Shown in pieces: positions 21,591-29,004 of a DNA stretch of 36,278 nucleotides. Both the position numbers and the translations under genes were made by a program. Each line of letters starts with the position of its first letter. Position 1 is the stretch's first letter. The stretch lies in assembly GCA_030377865.1 (NCBI GenBank), contig JAUCGA010000055.1, positions 1-36,278 on the forward strand, given 5' to 3'. Source of the DNA: Anaerolineales bacterium HSG25. Lineage in GTDB: Bacteria; Chloroflexota; Anaerolineae; 4572-78; J111. Under the pieces are notes generated by a model that was given only the letters and a program-made list of their open reading frames with translations, was not told the DNA's origin and ran no database searches.

Positions 21591-22699
21591 AAATACACCA
21601 CAAAACACCAGTTATGGCTATTAAATTAGTGCTAGTATTCGTGCTTTTAACCATCACTAGTGGGCTAATGGTTCTAGTTTTCCAACAGTTACCACTAGAC
21701 CAAGAGAGCAGTGTACTAGCCATCGACTGGCGCGGACTACATTATGGATTACGAGATGGCGGCTTAGATTACGGTGAAGGTAGCGCCCTGAAAAATCCAC
21801 CGTGGAGCCTGTGGCCGGTTCGACCTTTGGGGTTTCTGTCATTTCGAGTAAGTTGGGCCATCCTGACCCTCGCGACCTTAGCCGTTCTGATAGCTACTGT
21901 TCCTCGCCTTGAGCATAAACCGCTGTACCTAACAAGTCTGTTGTTACTGATTACCGCGTTTCCTTCTGTTCGTAATATCGTAGACGGCAACTTTGAAGGG
22001 TTAATGATTGCCGGAATTTTAATTCTACTACATGGTTATGCAACCCAAACCCCTTGGTTATTAGCAATTGGGGCATTACTTAGCACAGCCAAACCCCAAG
22101 AATCATGGCTCTTACTAATTGTGATTGCTTGGTATCTGCTAAAAACATGGCCGCGTGATAAACTACTTTGGGCAGGGGGCTTCATTATATTGGGTATCAT
22201 TCCTACTATCCCTTGGCTAACAGACTGGTGGTTTACCATGGTCGGTATTGAAGAACGAAACTCGATTATGGATATGAGTTTGCAAGCGACCATGTCTCGC
22301 TTTGATGCTCCAAACAGCCTAATAATTTTCTGTTGTCTATTGATTATCGGCCTGACCTGCCACCTTATTTTACATAAAACGACCTATCAACTCTCCCGTG
22401 AGCAAGCGACCCTTCTCATAACTGCCTCTCTTTTAACAGCCCCCTATGCCGCCGGAAACAACCTCACTGTCGTCCTAGCCATTGGCGTTGTTCCGCTATT
22501 TCAGAGCAACCCTCTAGTCGGAGGGATAGTTTTTTTATTGGTTAATCTATTTTATATTATCCCCCCTAACTGGCGATTTTATATAGAAGCATCTTACTGG
22601 ATGCTCTATTTATTATTAGTTTGGATAATTTTTGGCTGGTCGATCATTCAACAAAAACGTGCTAATTATAGATTCGACCAAACGCCTAGTGTATCTTGA
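21587..22699 (+). CDS. Polytopic membrane protein, GT87/DUF2029-like glycosyltransferase
   Basis: This 370-residue protein has about nine hydrophobic spans. The first loop holds WRGLHYGLRDGGLDYGEG, and later GNFEGLMIAGILILLHG and STAKPQESWLLL lie at span edges; this arrangement resembles GT-C enzymes of the GT87 (mannosyltransferase-like) group, which use lipid-linked sugars. It starts at GTG (21587) within the GTGA overlap with the preceding stop. It is last in the operon; the gene-free 22700-23594 region follows. Confident as a membrane protein, less so as a glycosyltransferase. Confidence 0.72.
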   Translation: MKIHHKTPVMAIKLVLVFVLLTITSGLMVLVFQQLPLDQESSVLAIDWRGLHYGLRDGGLDYGEGSALKNPPWSLWPVRPLGFLSFRVSWAILTLATLAVLIATVPRLEHKPLYLTSLLLLITAFPSVRNIVDGNFEGLMIAGILILLHGYATQTPWLLAIGALLSTAKPQESWLLLIVIAWYLLKTWPRDKLLWAGGFIILGIIPTIPWLTDWWFTMVGIEERNSIMDMSLQATMSRFDAPNSLIIFCCLLIIGLTCHLILHKTTYQLSREQATLLITASLLTAPYAAGNNLTVVLAIGVVPLFQSNPLVGGIVFLLVNLFYIIPPNWRFYIEASYWMLYLLLVWIIFGWSIIQQKRANYRFDQTPSVS

Positions 22700-22732
22700 G
22701 GAGTTCTGCATTTATAACATTGTTGATAAAAA

Positions 22733-22760
22733 TTGCCTCTCTGTTGCCTTGTGATATACT
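22733..22760 (+). promoter_or_regulatory. Candidate promoter facing a gene-free region
   Basis: TTGCCT (22733-22738), 16 bases, TATACT (22755-22760) with an extended -10 (TGA before it). A small dyad ACTCC/GGAGT overlaps the -10 and start point (about 22758-22773). No solid gene lies within 800 bases downstream on this strand. Confidence 0.45.
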
Positions 22761-22901
22761 CCTTGCTTGGAGTGTCGTGACAGGTTTCTCATGTTAAAAA
22801 CTTAGATGTTTTCAGATGTTGATCGTTTCTCAACAACTCTGACGATTAAAGCCATCACTCCACTGACTTTTTTGCTGACGCTAACAGAATCTTTGGGCGA
22901 G

Positions 22902-23028
22902 CAAGACTACAACGGATTTGGGAATTTAACGGATAAAAACCTCGATAACGGACTGATTACATTCAAATTTGGTCAATTCGTGTCATCGAGAACCAATCCG
23001 TTTCTTTCAATTATCCGTTGTAGTCTTG
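22902..23028. repeat. Palindromic element with 16-bp perfect ends
   Basis: CAAGACTACAACGGAT (22902-22917) pairs exactly with ATCCGTTGTAGTCTTG (23013-23028). The stem continues imperfectly inward through ACGGAT/ATCCGT units. It may be a MITE or the core of a structured RNA transcribed from the promoter at 22733. Confidence 0.65.
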
Positions 23029-23177
23029 TTTTCAACTGAACCAAAGAAAAACTAGGGTGAGCTTTTTAAGTAGTTTTCAGAACTAACTTGTAAAAAACAG
23101 AAGTGTACCCATAATAGGCAGGTATATACCCGCCAAATACCCGTTGTGATTACATAATCGCAACGATCAGGAAAACA

Positions 23178-23226
23178 GGAGTGTCAAAATTGTATTTTGA
23201 CAGCAAGAATGGAATTCTTGCACTCC
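23178..23226. repeat. Three-stem palindrome with GGAGTG/CACTCC ends
   Basis: The outer stem GGAGTG/CACTCC encloses two perfect hairpins, TCAAAAT-tgt-ATTTTGA and CAAGAAT-gga-ATTCTTG, so the single strand can fold as a three-way junction. It shares ends with elements at 10483-10547 and 28778-28827. Confidence 0.65.
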
Positions 23227-23294
23227 GGGAAAAGTGACAACTTAGAAATGAAAGTCACTTAAAACTACCTAAACTAAAAATATCAGTTTTTGAC

Positions 23295-23576
23295 ATAAAT
23301 GACTTTTTGCCCCCAAAGTGCGTCATAAGAATTATACAGGGCGGAATGAAATTACAAATGGCAAATGGTGAATGGTAAATTACCTGACACTAACAGAATT
23401 TTTGGGCAGACAGCACCGCAACGAATCGTCGGATATTCTGGTACGTGTGATTGGCTCGTGCCTTCATAGCGGCTCATTTACCATTTATAATTCACCATTT
23501 ACCATTTGTAATTTGGTTTTGTATATAGTTCAAACAACGCAAATTTCGCCCTTTAAGTGAGTGAAAAATCATTTAT
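23295..23576. repeat. MITE-like element, family C, long copy
   Basis: It begins ATAAATGACTTTTTGCCCCC and ends AAAAATCATTTAT, with an inner palindrome (about 23347-23517) formed by AAATTACAAATGG and CCATTTGTAATTT arms. Its terminal sequences match the shorter copy at 26970-27109. The right end lies about 18 bases before the radical SAM start codon and abuts its Shine-Dalgarno. Confidence 0.7.
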
Positions 23577-23594
23577 AATGGAGGATAACTACCA

Positions 23595-24959
23595 TTGGAA
23601 CTACGAAAAATTATATTGATTCAGCCCGGACGTGAGGGGCGGATATTTGGTAAAGCTCCTGCCTCACCATACACCATGATGCGTCTGGCCTCGTTAGTTC
23701 CCGATGACATTGAGGTCGAAATTTGGGACGAGAATTGGGAAAATTTAGATGGAAAATTTAAAGATTTAGGAAAGCACGATTTAGTTGGCATCACCGCCAA
23801 AACCTTAGCCATTGAGGCCGCTCAACGATATACCCGTTTGGCACATGAGGCCGGCGTTGAGGTCGTTGCGGTGGGTGGCTCACATGTCACTCTAATGCCC
23901 GAAGATGTAAAACCGTGGGCTGATATTATCGTTACTGGTGAAGCTTATTATACATGGCCAAGGATTATTGAAGATTTTCAGAACGACACCCTAAAAGATC
24001 ATTATGATGACACTGAATGGGCCGATTTGAAAGGAGTGGCTCCCTTATCAGACCGAGTCATCAAAATGGTTGATGAACGCCGTCGATACTGGACTCCCCT
24101 GCTAGAGATTACGCGCGGCTGTCCACGTAACTGTACTTTTTGTACAGCGATTCGAGTCAGCGGGCAAAAAATGCGCTTTCGTCCAGTTGATGAAGTTGTC
24201 GAAGAGATTGAACGTCGTAAGATAGATCGCTTCTTTCTAACCGATGACAACTTTGGCTTGGCCTTTGCAATTGACCCCGAATACACCGAAAAACTGTTTC
24301 TGGCCTTAGAGAAAACACCCCTGCGCGGTTGGACAACTCAAGCTGAGATGATGGTTCACAAATATCCAGAGCTACTCAAACTGGCAAAACGAGCGCACAT
24401 GGACAAACTATTTATCGGTTTTGAATCGGTCAACCCCGACAATCGACGAGAACTCGGCGGTAAAAGTAAAGGACTAACCAAACAGTATCAGGAAGCTATT
24501 ACCAATGTTCAGCAACAAGGATTAAGCGTGGTCGGACTATTTGTTTTTGGCTTTGACGCTGACACCCCGCAGGTGATGTGGGACACATGGGACTTTGCCC
24601 AAAAATCCGGCCTAGACAGTATGAGTGCCACCGTGCTGACCCCCTATCCGGGCACACCGTTTCGCGATGATTTGATTAAAGAGAATCGGCTCATTCCCGA
24701 CATCGGCTGGCGCTATTACGACACCGCTCACCTGACCTACTACCCCAAAAGCATGACCGTCGAAGAGTTTGAGCGAGAGTACGACCGAGTTTGCAAAGCG
24801 ATTTATCACCCGTACCGCATGGTACAGCGGGGCTTTCGTTCCCTCATGCGCCATCCGTGGCGACGAGTTCCGGCCAAGGCATTTGGTAGTTTTAGTACCG
24901 ATTATGGGTATCGACGTACCTTTGCTTGGCGTTCACGTTCTATTCCGGCATTGAGATAG
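23595..24959 (+). CDS. B12-binding-domain radical SAM protein
   Basis: This 454-residue protein has the layout of the cobalamin-binding radical SAM group (BchE/magnesium-protoporphyrin cyclase-like). Residues 1-125 form a Rossmann-like domain (ILIQPGREGRIFG, VGITAKTLAIEAA, VVAVGGSHVTLMPEDV, DIIVTGEAYYTWP) that lacks the DxHxxG cobalamin-ligand motif. The radical SAM core follows with CPRNCTFC: Cys176, Cys180 and Cys183 bind the 4Fe-4S cluster. Later: FFLTDDNFGLAF, FIGFESVNPDN and LTPYPGTPFRDDL. It catalyses a radical reaction on an unknown substrate. Translation starts at TTG 23595 with GGAGG about 10 bases upstream. The RM genes follow after 9 bases, but their base composition differs. Confidence 0.87.
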   Translation: MELRKIILIQPGREGRIFGKAPASPYTMMRLASLVPDDIEVEIWDENWENLDGKFKDLGKHDLVGITAKTLAIEAAQRYTRLAHEAGVEVVAVGGSHVTLMPEDVKPWADIIVTGEAYYTWPRIIEDFQNDTLKDHYDDTEWADLKGVAPLSDRVIKMVDERRRYWTPLLEITRGCPRNCTFCTAIRVSGQKMRFRPVDEVVEEIERRKIDRFFLTDDNFGLAFAIDPEYTEKLFLALEKTPLRGWTTQAEMMVHKYPELLKLAKRAHMDKLFIGFESVNPDNRRELGGKSKGLTKQYQEAITNVQQQGLSVVGLFVFGFDADTPQVMWDTWDFAQKSGLDSMSATVLTPYPGTPFRDDLIKENRLIPDIGWRYYDTAHLTYYPKSMTVEEFEREYDRVCKAIYHPYRMVQRGFRSLMRHPWRRVPAKAFGSFSTDYGYRRTFAWRSRSIPALR

Positions 24960-24968
24960 GGAAGAAGC

Positions 24969-25757
24969 ATGAAAGTAGAAAAACTTAGTAAAAATGAACT
25001 AATAACCTATTGCAAAAATCTTGGTATTGAGACAAAAAATCAGCGAAAAAGCGATTTAACTCAAGCCGTATATACTTACGAAAAAAACATCATTGAACAT
25101 GCGGTGAGTTCGGGAAAGGGCTTAGAACTACTGAAACGTAAAATTGGTTCTTTAGCTGATGAGTATTCAAGCAATTTAGATAAAAAGATAACTGCTCGCA
25201 AGCAAGAAATGCAAGCGGACGATAATTCTCATTATTTGATATACAGAGTATTAGGTATCTCTACAAAAGAAGGTATGCTAATTGATGAATATCAAAATAC
25301 TGGGCGATTTTTATATAAATATGCAGGCTCATTTCTCGAAGAAACGGCCTCTCTGTGCTTTTTCTTTTCAAATCGCAATGGAGGAAAGACCGTTGTTGAT
25401 AACAATCAGGGAGCAAGACCTAAAACTTTTGAAATAGACTTTCTAAACGGTAATGATGCTATTGAACTAAAATGGCGTGATGCCACAACAGATGGTGATC
25501 ACATAACCAAAGAACATACGAGAGTAAAGGTCATAGAAAGTTATGGATACAAGCCTGTACGGGTCATGTTTTACTATCCACAAAGAACTCAGGCGAAGCG
25601 TATACAGGCAACTTTAAAGACAATTTATGATGGTGTCGGTGGCGAGTATTACGCGGGTGATGACGCTTGGGATTATGTAACTAAAACCAGTGGCTACGAC
25701 TTAAAAGCGATTCTTGTTGAGATTGCAGAACGAAGGGTAAACGAGTTAAAACGATGA
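24969..25757 (+). CDS. ApaLI-like type II restriction endonuclease with SAP-like N-terminus
   Basis: The 262-residue protein appears to be a PD-(D/E)XK nuclease: FEIDFLNGNDAIELKW gives Asp157 and Glu166-Leu-Lys168. The stretches YLIYRVLGIS, GRFLYKYAGSFLEE, and the C-terminal GVGGEYYAGDDAWDYV resemble what I know of the ApaLI restriction family (GTGCAC); this identification is from memory and the cut site is not proven. Residues about 4-35 (LSKNELITYCKNLGIETKNQRKSDL, shortened here) look like a SAP/Rho-N-type DNA-binding helix pair. It overlaps the methylase gene by 4 bases. It is A+T-rich compared with the radical SAM gene before it, a sign of acquisition. Confidence 0.78.
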   Translation: MKVEKLSKNELITYCKNLGIETKNQRKSDLTQAVYTYEKNIIEHAVSSGKGLELLKRKIGSLADEYSSNLDKKITARKQEMQADDNSHYLIYRVLGISTKEGMLIDEYQNTGRFLYKYAGSFLEETASLCFFFSNRNGGKTVVDNNQGARPKTFEIDFLNGNDAIELKWRDATTDGDHITKEHTRVKVIESYGYKPVRVMFYYPQRTQAKRIQATLKTIYDGVGGEYYAGDDAWDYVTKTSGYDLKAILVEIAERRVNELKR

Positions 25758-26941
25758 TGAACCTAATTCTTGAAGGTGATTGTCTAGATCAAATGAGAGC
25801 CATTGACAAAGCCTCAATTGACCTCATTTACCTTGATCCACCATTTTTTACAGAACGTAAACATAAGCTCAAAAACCGCGAACGTACAAAAGAATTTGTT
25901 TTTGATGATGTATGGGGTTCGGGTGAAGTTTACGCTGAATTTCTGAGAGAACGAATTGAACTGATGAAAGAGCTTTTGAAAGAAGAAGGCTCAATATTCG
26001 TCCATTGTGATAAAAGTGGGCAACATATTGTTCGTGCAATTTTAGATAAAGTTTTTGGAAACTCAAATTTTCAATCTGAAATAATCTGGAGCTATAAAAG
26101 GTGGTCAAACTCCAAAAAAGGTCTATTATCGAGCCATCAAAATATTTACTTTTACTCCAAAAGTAAACGATTCAAATTCAATACGATTTATACCTCTTAT
26201 TCCGAAACAACCAATATCGACCAAATTTTGCAACGTAGAACCAGAGATCAACACAACAAATCTATCTACGATAAAGATGATACCGGCGGATTTAAGCATG
26301 GTGATAAAAAACGCGGAGTTCCCTTAAGTGATGTTTGGGATATTCCATACTTAAATCCAAAAGCAAAGGAGCGAGTGGGCTATCCAACCCAGAAGCCCCT
26401 GCTATTATTAGAACGGATTATTCAATTAGTGACGAATAAAGGCGATCTCGTACTAGACCCGTTTTGTGGCAGTGGGACGACATGCGTTGCCGCAAAACTA
26501 CTTGAACGCAACTATATTGGTATAGATATATCCTCTGAGGCGATTAAATTGACGAAAAATAGACTTAAAAAACCCGTCAAAACAGAATCGAATCTTCTCA
26601 AAAATGGTCGAGAATCTTACATCAATGCTGACAAAGTAGCCTTAAATCTACTTAACGGGATTGAATACAATCCTGTTCAACGTAATAAAGGTATTGACGC
26701 TATTTTAGTAGAACAATATAAAAACACACCAATTTTAGTTCGAGTCCAAAAAGAGGATGAGCCATTAGATAAAGCGGCGGCATTACTTGCCAACGCGATG
26801 AAAACTAAACAATCGAAAAAATCTATTTTAATTCAGACAAAATACACGATAGGCTTGTTTGATATACCTTTTGAGTATGAAGGAATGGAGATCATTAAAT
26901 CACCTGCATTACAAATATCAAACATTGTCCAAAAAAGCTAA
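25754..26941 (+). CDS. Beta-class DNA adenine/cytosine-N4 methyltransferase with C-terminal extension
   Basis: This is the modification partner of the preceding nuclease. The 395-residue protein has catalytic motif IV LDPPF (Asp28-Pro-Pro-Phe31) near the N-terminus and the SAM-binding motif DPFCGSGTT (from Asp235) late, the order that defines beta-class N6-A/N4-C methylases. GYPTQKPLLLLERII (motif X) precedes the SAM site. After about residue 275 there is a domain of 120 residues (KGIDAILVEQYKNTPILVRVQ, split here for length, then QSKKSILIQT) that looks like a PD-(D/E)XK fold with the catalytic ExK replaced. The start is coupled to the nuclease stop (ATGATGA). Protective methylation at the cognate site is expected. 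Confidence 0.9.
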   Translation: MMNLILEGDCLDQMRAIDKASIDLIYLDPPFFTERKHKLKNRERTKEFVFDDVWGSGEVYAEFLRERIELMKELLKEEGSIFVHCDKSGQHIVRAILDKVFGNSNFQSEIIWSYKRWSNSKKGLLSSHQNIYFYSKSKRFKFNTIYTSYSETTNIDQILQRRTRDQHNKSIYDKDDTGGFKHGDKKRGVPLSDVWDIPYLNPKAKERVGYPTQKPLLLLERIIQLVTNKGDLVLDPFCGSGTTCVAAKLLERNYIGIDISSEAIKLTKNRLKKPVKTESNLLKNGRESYINADKVALNLLNGIEYNPVQRNKGIDAILVEQYKNTPILVRVQKEDEPLDKAAALLANAMKTKQSKKSILIQTKYTIGLFDIPFEYEGMEIIKSPALQISNIVQKS

Positions 26942-26969
26942 TATCGCTACGTCACAACACATATTACTC

Positions 26970-27109
26970 ATAAATGATTTTTTGCCCCCGAAATACGTCG
27001 TTCACCATTTATAATTCACCATTTACCATTTATAATTTATAATTTTGATGTTTGTACGTAATTCTTATGACGCAAATTTTCCTCTTTAGATGCGTGGAAA
27101 ATCATTTAT
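26970..27109. repeat. MITE-like element, family C, short copy
   Basis: This 140-bp element has perfect 12-bp terminal inverted repeats, ATAAATGATTTT (26970-26981) and AAAATCATTTAT (27098-27109). Its interior has TTCACCATTTA units. The right half is nearly identical to 2147-2240. It lies directly 3' of the RM pair and its right end abuts a TATATT that could act as a -10 for the transporter. Confidence 0.8.
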
Positions 27110-27121
27110 ATTACTAAAAAC

Positions 27122-27156
27122 AACAGGGTAGCAATCATAATAATTGCTACCCTGTT
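27122..27156 (+). promoter_or_regulatory. Perfect 14-bp hairpin just upstream of the transporter RBS
   Basis: AACAGGGTAGCAAT (27122-27135), a 7-base loop, then ATTGCTACCCTGTT (27143-27156). There is no T-run. The Shine-Dalgarno AAGG begins 8 bases later. It may be an operator (as DNA) or a translational control hairpin (as RNA). Confidence 0.55.
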
Positions 27157-27173
27157 CCTGTATAAGGTCATTC

Positions 27174-28562
27174 ATGAACATCTCTAACATTAATCGAGAA
27201 CTTGTTTTTCTATTTATTTCTACATTCTTTGTCCGCGTTGGTTTTGGTGCATCGCTGATTTTGTTTGACTGGACAATGGTTTGGGGCGTAGAGCATAGCT
27301 ATGGCTATGAAAACGCCTCCAGTGCCAGCGCCATTTTGCTGACCACCTTTGCTGGGATCACCTTTTTGATAGCCGAAGTTATTTTTACCGGCTACTACGG
27401 CAATCGGTCTGACAGTATCGGAGCCAAGCCAGTACTATTTTTTGCTACGATTGGATCCGCGTTTGCTCTGCTTTCCTACGCCCCGTCACCGTTTTTTTAC
27501 AGTTATTTTCAAGACCATGTCAATCTGGCAATTCTTATGCTGGTTTTGTATATGGCTATAACCCACTTTTTGCATGGTGTATTCGCCGCCGCGGTGGTCT
27601 CGCCGGGATTGGGGTTCGTCAACTTTCTCTCCACTGCTCAAAACCGAACCTACAACATGGCTTGGTACAATAACGCCATTTTATATGGCCGCGCCGCCGG
27701 AATGACCTTAGGTGGGTTACTGTGGATCTGGTTTGGCGTTGATCATGTTGGGCTAACGATTTCAGAACAGGCATGGCGTATCTTCTGGACATTTCCTGTC
27801 CTATTTGTTATTTTGCTCTTAGCCGCGATCATCGTTTATTTTGGGTTGACCAATTCCATAAAACACTCAGAACCAAAACCTTTCTCTATCAAAAACGACA
27901 TGTTAATCGCTTTTCAAGTGATGATGGAGCCGGTTCGTCGTCCGCTACTCTTACCGTGGCTGTCGATTGCCGCGCTGGTTGGCTCGGCCTCACTGTGGGG
28001 GCCATCGGTGGCCTTCCGAGCCTCTGAGCATGCTGGGGACGAGCGTGGCTTGGCCGCACTCCTGCCCATCACCCTGATAGTCGTCGCCTTAGCCCTACCC
28101 GCGCCATTTTGGGGCTGGTATGCTGACCATAAAGGCCGCAAGCAGACTCTGCAAATTGGAATATTAGGTTTGCCGGTTTTATTTGGTGGCGTGTTTCTGG
28201 TCTATCCGCTACTTGGTGATGATGTATCGCTCAGTAACCCGATTCTGCTGATGGGCATGTTACCCGGTTTGATGCTACTCTCAGCCTTAGTGCCAGTGCT
28301 GATGGGCAAACTTGGTGATACAGCTAGCGATACGGCCAATGAGCATGGACATGTGATGAGCGGCTACCATTTTGCTATCGCCAGTGGGGAGATTTTTGGC
28401 ATGGTCTTCGGCGGACTGTTTATCAGTCTTTTTTCGGGGTTGTATCAGTTAGGACTATTCGCCAATCAAGGAAATGCCCTTATTGTCGGTTTTCTGATTT
28501 TTGAAGTGGCACTGATTATCTCAACAATCGTAGGAATATTGCGTCTACCAAGCGATAATTAG
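27174..28562 (+). CDS. MFS-family membrane transporter
   Basis: The 462-residue protein has about twelve hydrophobic spans in two halves separated by a charged loop (SIKHSEPKPFSIKNDM). The cytoplasmic loop YYGNRSDSIGAKPVLFF between spans 2 and 3 and its repeat WYADHKGRKQTLQ are the GxxxDxxGRK-type signature of the major facilitator superfamily. The substrate is unknown; drug or metabolite export is only a guess. The frame is open back to a TTG at 27144 within the hairpin; the ATG at 27174, preceded by AAGGT, is the sensible start. A 30-bp-stem palindrome follows the stop and may terminate transcription. Confidence 0.87.
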   Translation: MNISNINRELVFLFISTFFVRVGFGASLILFDWTMVWGVEHSYGYENASSASAILLTTFAGITFLIAEVIFTGYYGNRSDSIGAKPVLFFATIGSAFALLSYAPSPFFYSYFQDHVNLAILMLVLYMAITHFLHGVFAAAVVSPGLGFVNFLSTAQNRTYNMAWYNNAILYGRAAGMTLGGLLWIWFGVDHVGLTISEQAWRIFWTFPVLFVILLLAAIIVYFGLTNSIKHSEPKPFSIKNDMLIAFQVMMEPVRRPLLLPWLSIAALVGSASLWGPSVAFRASEHAGDERGLAALLPITLIVVALALPAPFWGWYADHKGRKQTLQIGILGLPVLFGGVFLVYPLLGDDVSLSNPILLMGMLPGLMLLSALVPVLMGKLGDTASDTANEHGHVMSGYHFAIASGEIFGMVFGGLFISLFSGLYQLGLFANQGNALIVGFLIFEVALIISTIVGILRLPSDN

Positions 28563-28618
28563 GTGTTTTATGGTATGCGTATTAAGGAATTTCCAAAAAC
28601 CATAAACCTCCCGAAATT

Positions 28619-28689
28619 CAGAACAGGATTCGCAGGAAGATACTGATTTGCTCGACTCTAATCAGTATCTTCCTGCAAATCCTGTTCTG
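28619..28689. terminator. 30-bp-stem palindrome after the transporter
   Basis: Arms 28619-28648 and 28660-28689 (starting CAGAACAGGATT, ending AATCCTGTTCTG) pair with one mismatch across an 11-base loop. It could terminate transcription from either side; no T-run is present, so this is not certain. Confidence 0.55.
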
Positions 28690-28750
28690 TGGCACATCCT
28701 TGGTTTACTTAAGCCAAAAAACCATGCTATAATCCTGTTTAGGAAATATC

Positions 28751-28848
28751 TGTAGTGGTCAGACTGATGTTGAAAATGGAGTGCAACGGGTTTAGCCGTT
28801 GCCAAAAGCAATGGCTGAACCCACTCCAACATCATCTTGACCACCACA
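28751..28848. mobile_element. Palindromic MITE-like insertion flanked by 15-bp direct repeats
   Basis: The element has imperfect terminal inverted repeats (GTGGTCAGACTGATGTTG with CAACATCATCTTGACCAC). It encloses a GGAGTG...CACTCC unit (28778-28827) with its own near-perfect stem. TGTTTAGGAAATATC occurs directly before (28736-28750) and after (28849-28863), looking like a target-site duplication. Confidence 0.6.
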
Positions 28849-28897
28849 TGTTTAGGAAATATCCTACAGAACGAGTCCTAAATAAGTTGTGTGCTCC

Positions 28898-28930
28898 AGA
28901 GTGGTTCAATTTTGAAAATTGAACCACTCT
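28898..28930. repeat. Perfect 16-bp hairpin upstream of the sensor-sirtuin gene
   Basis: AGAGTGGTTCAATTTT and AAAATTGAACCACTCT are separated by a single base. It ends 74 bases before the next ATG. It may be a terminator-like repeat or an operator. Confidence 0.6.
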
Positions 28931-29004
28931 CTATTACGCACGATAAAAGTTATATTCCGCGTGACATGTAATGATTCTAACTGAATCCTCACGTTTCACA
29001 CCTC

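Larger units (their letters stand above)
22700..23594. other. Gene-free spacer with promoter and several palindromic elements
   Basis: No convincing gene is present in these 0.9 kb. The region holds a good-looking promoter (22733-22760), a 127-bp palindromic unit (22902-23028), a three-way-junction-like hairpin (23178-23226), and a 282-bp family C MITE (23295-23576). A segment reading CTAACAGAATC near 22881 and CTAACAGAATT near 23389 is part of a diverged direct repeat. Confidence 0.7.
28563..29004. other. Repeat-rich spacer before the sensor-sirtuin gene
   Basis: It holds a copy of the TTCC...AACCTCCC core (28586-28612), a long palindrome (28619-28689), an element flanked by 15-bp direct repeats (28751-28848), and a perfect hairpin (28898-28930). 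No gene is seen. Confidence 0.65.

Noticed and set aside
22806..23039. A 77-codon plus-strand frame in the spacer after the envelope operon
   Set aside because: It runs straight through a palindromic element, has no ribosome site, and its peptide resembles no family. Partial similarity to 23380-23420 is explained by a DNA repeat.
23372..23560. A 62-codon frame inside the long family C MITE
   Set aside because: It is built of repeat sequence (TTCACCATT and similar units) and has no start signal.
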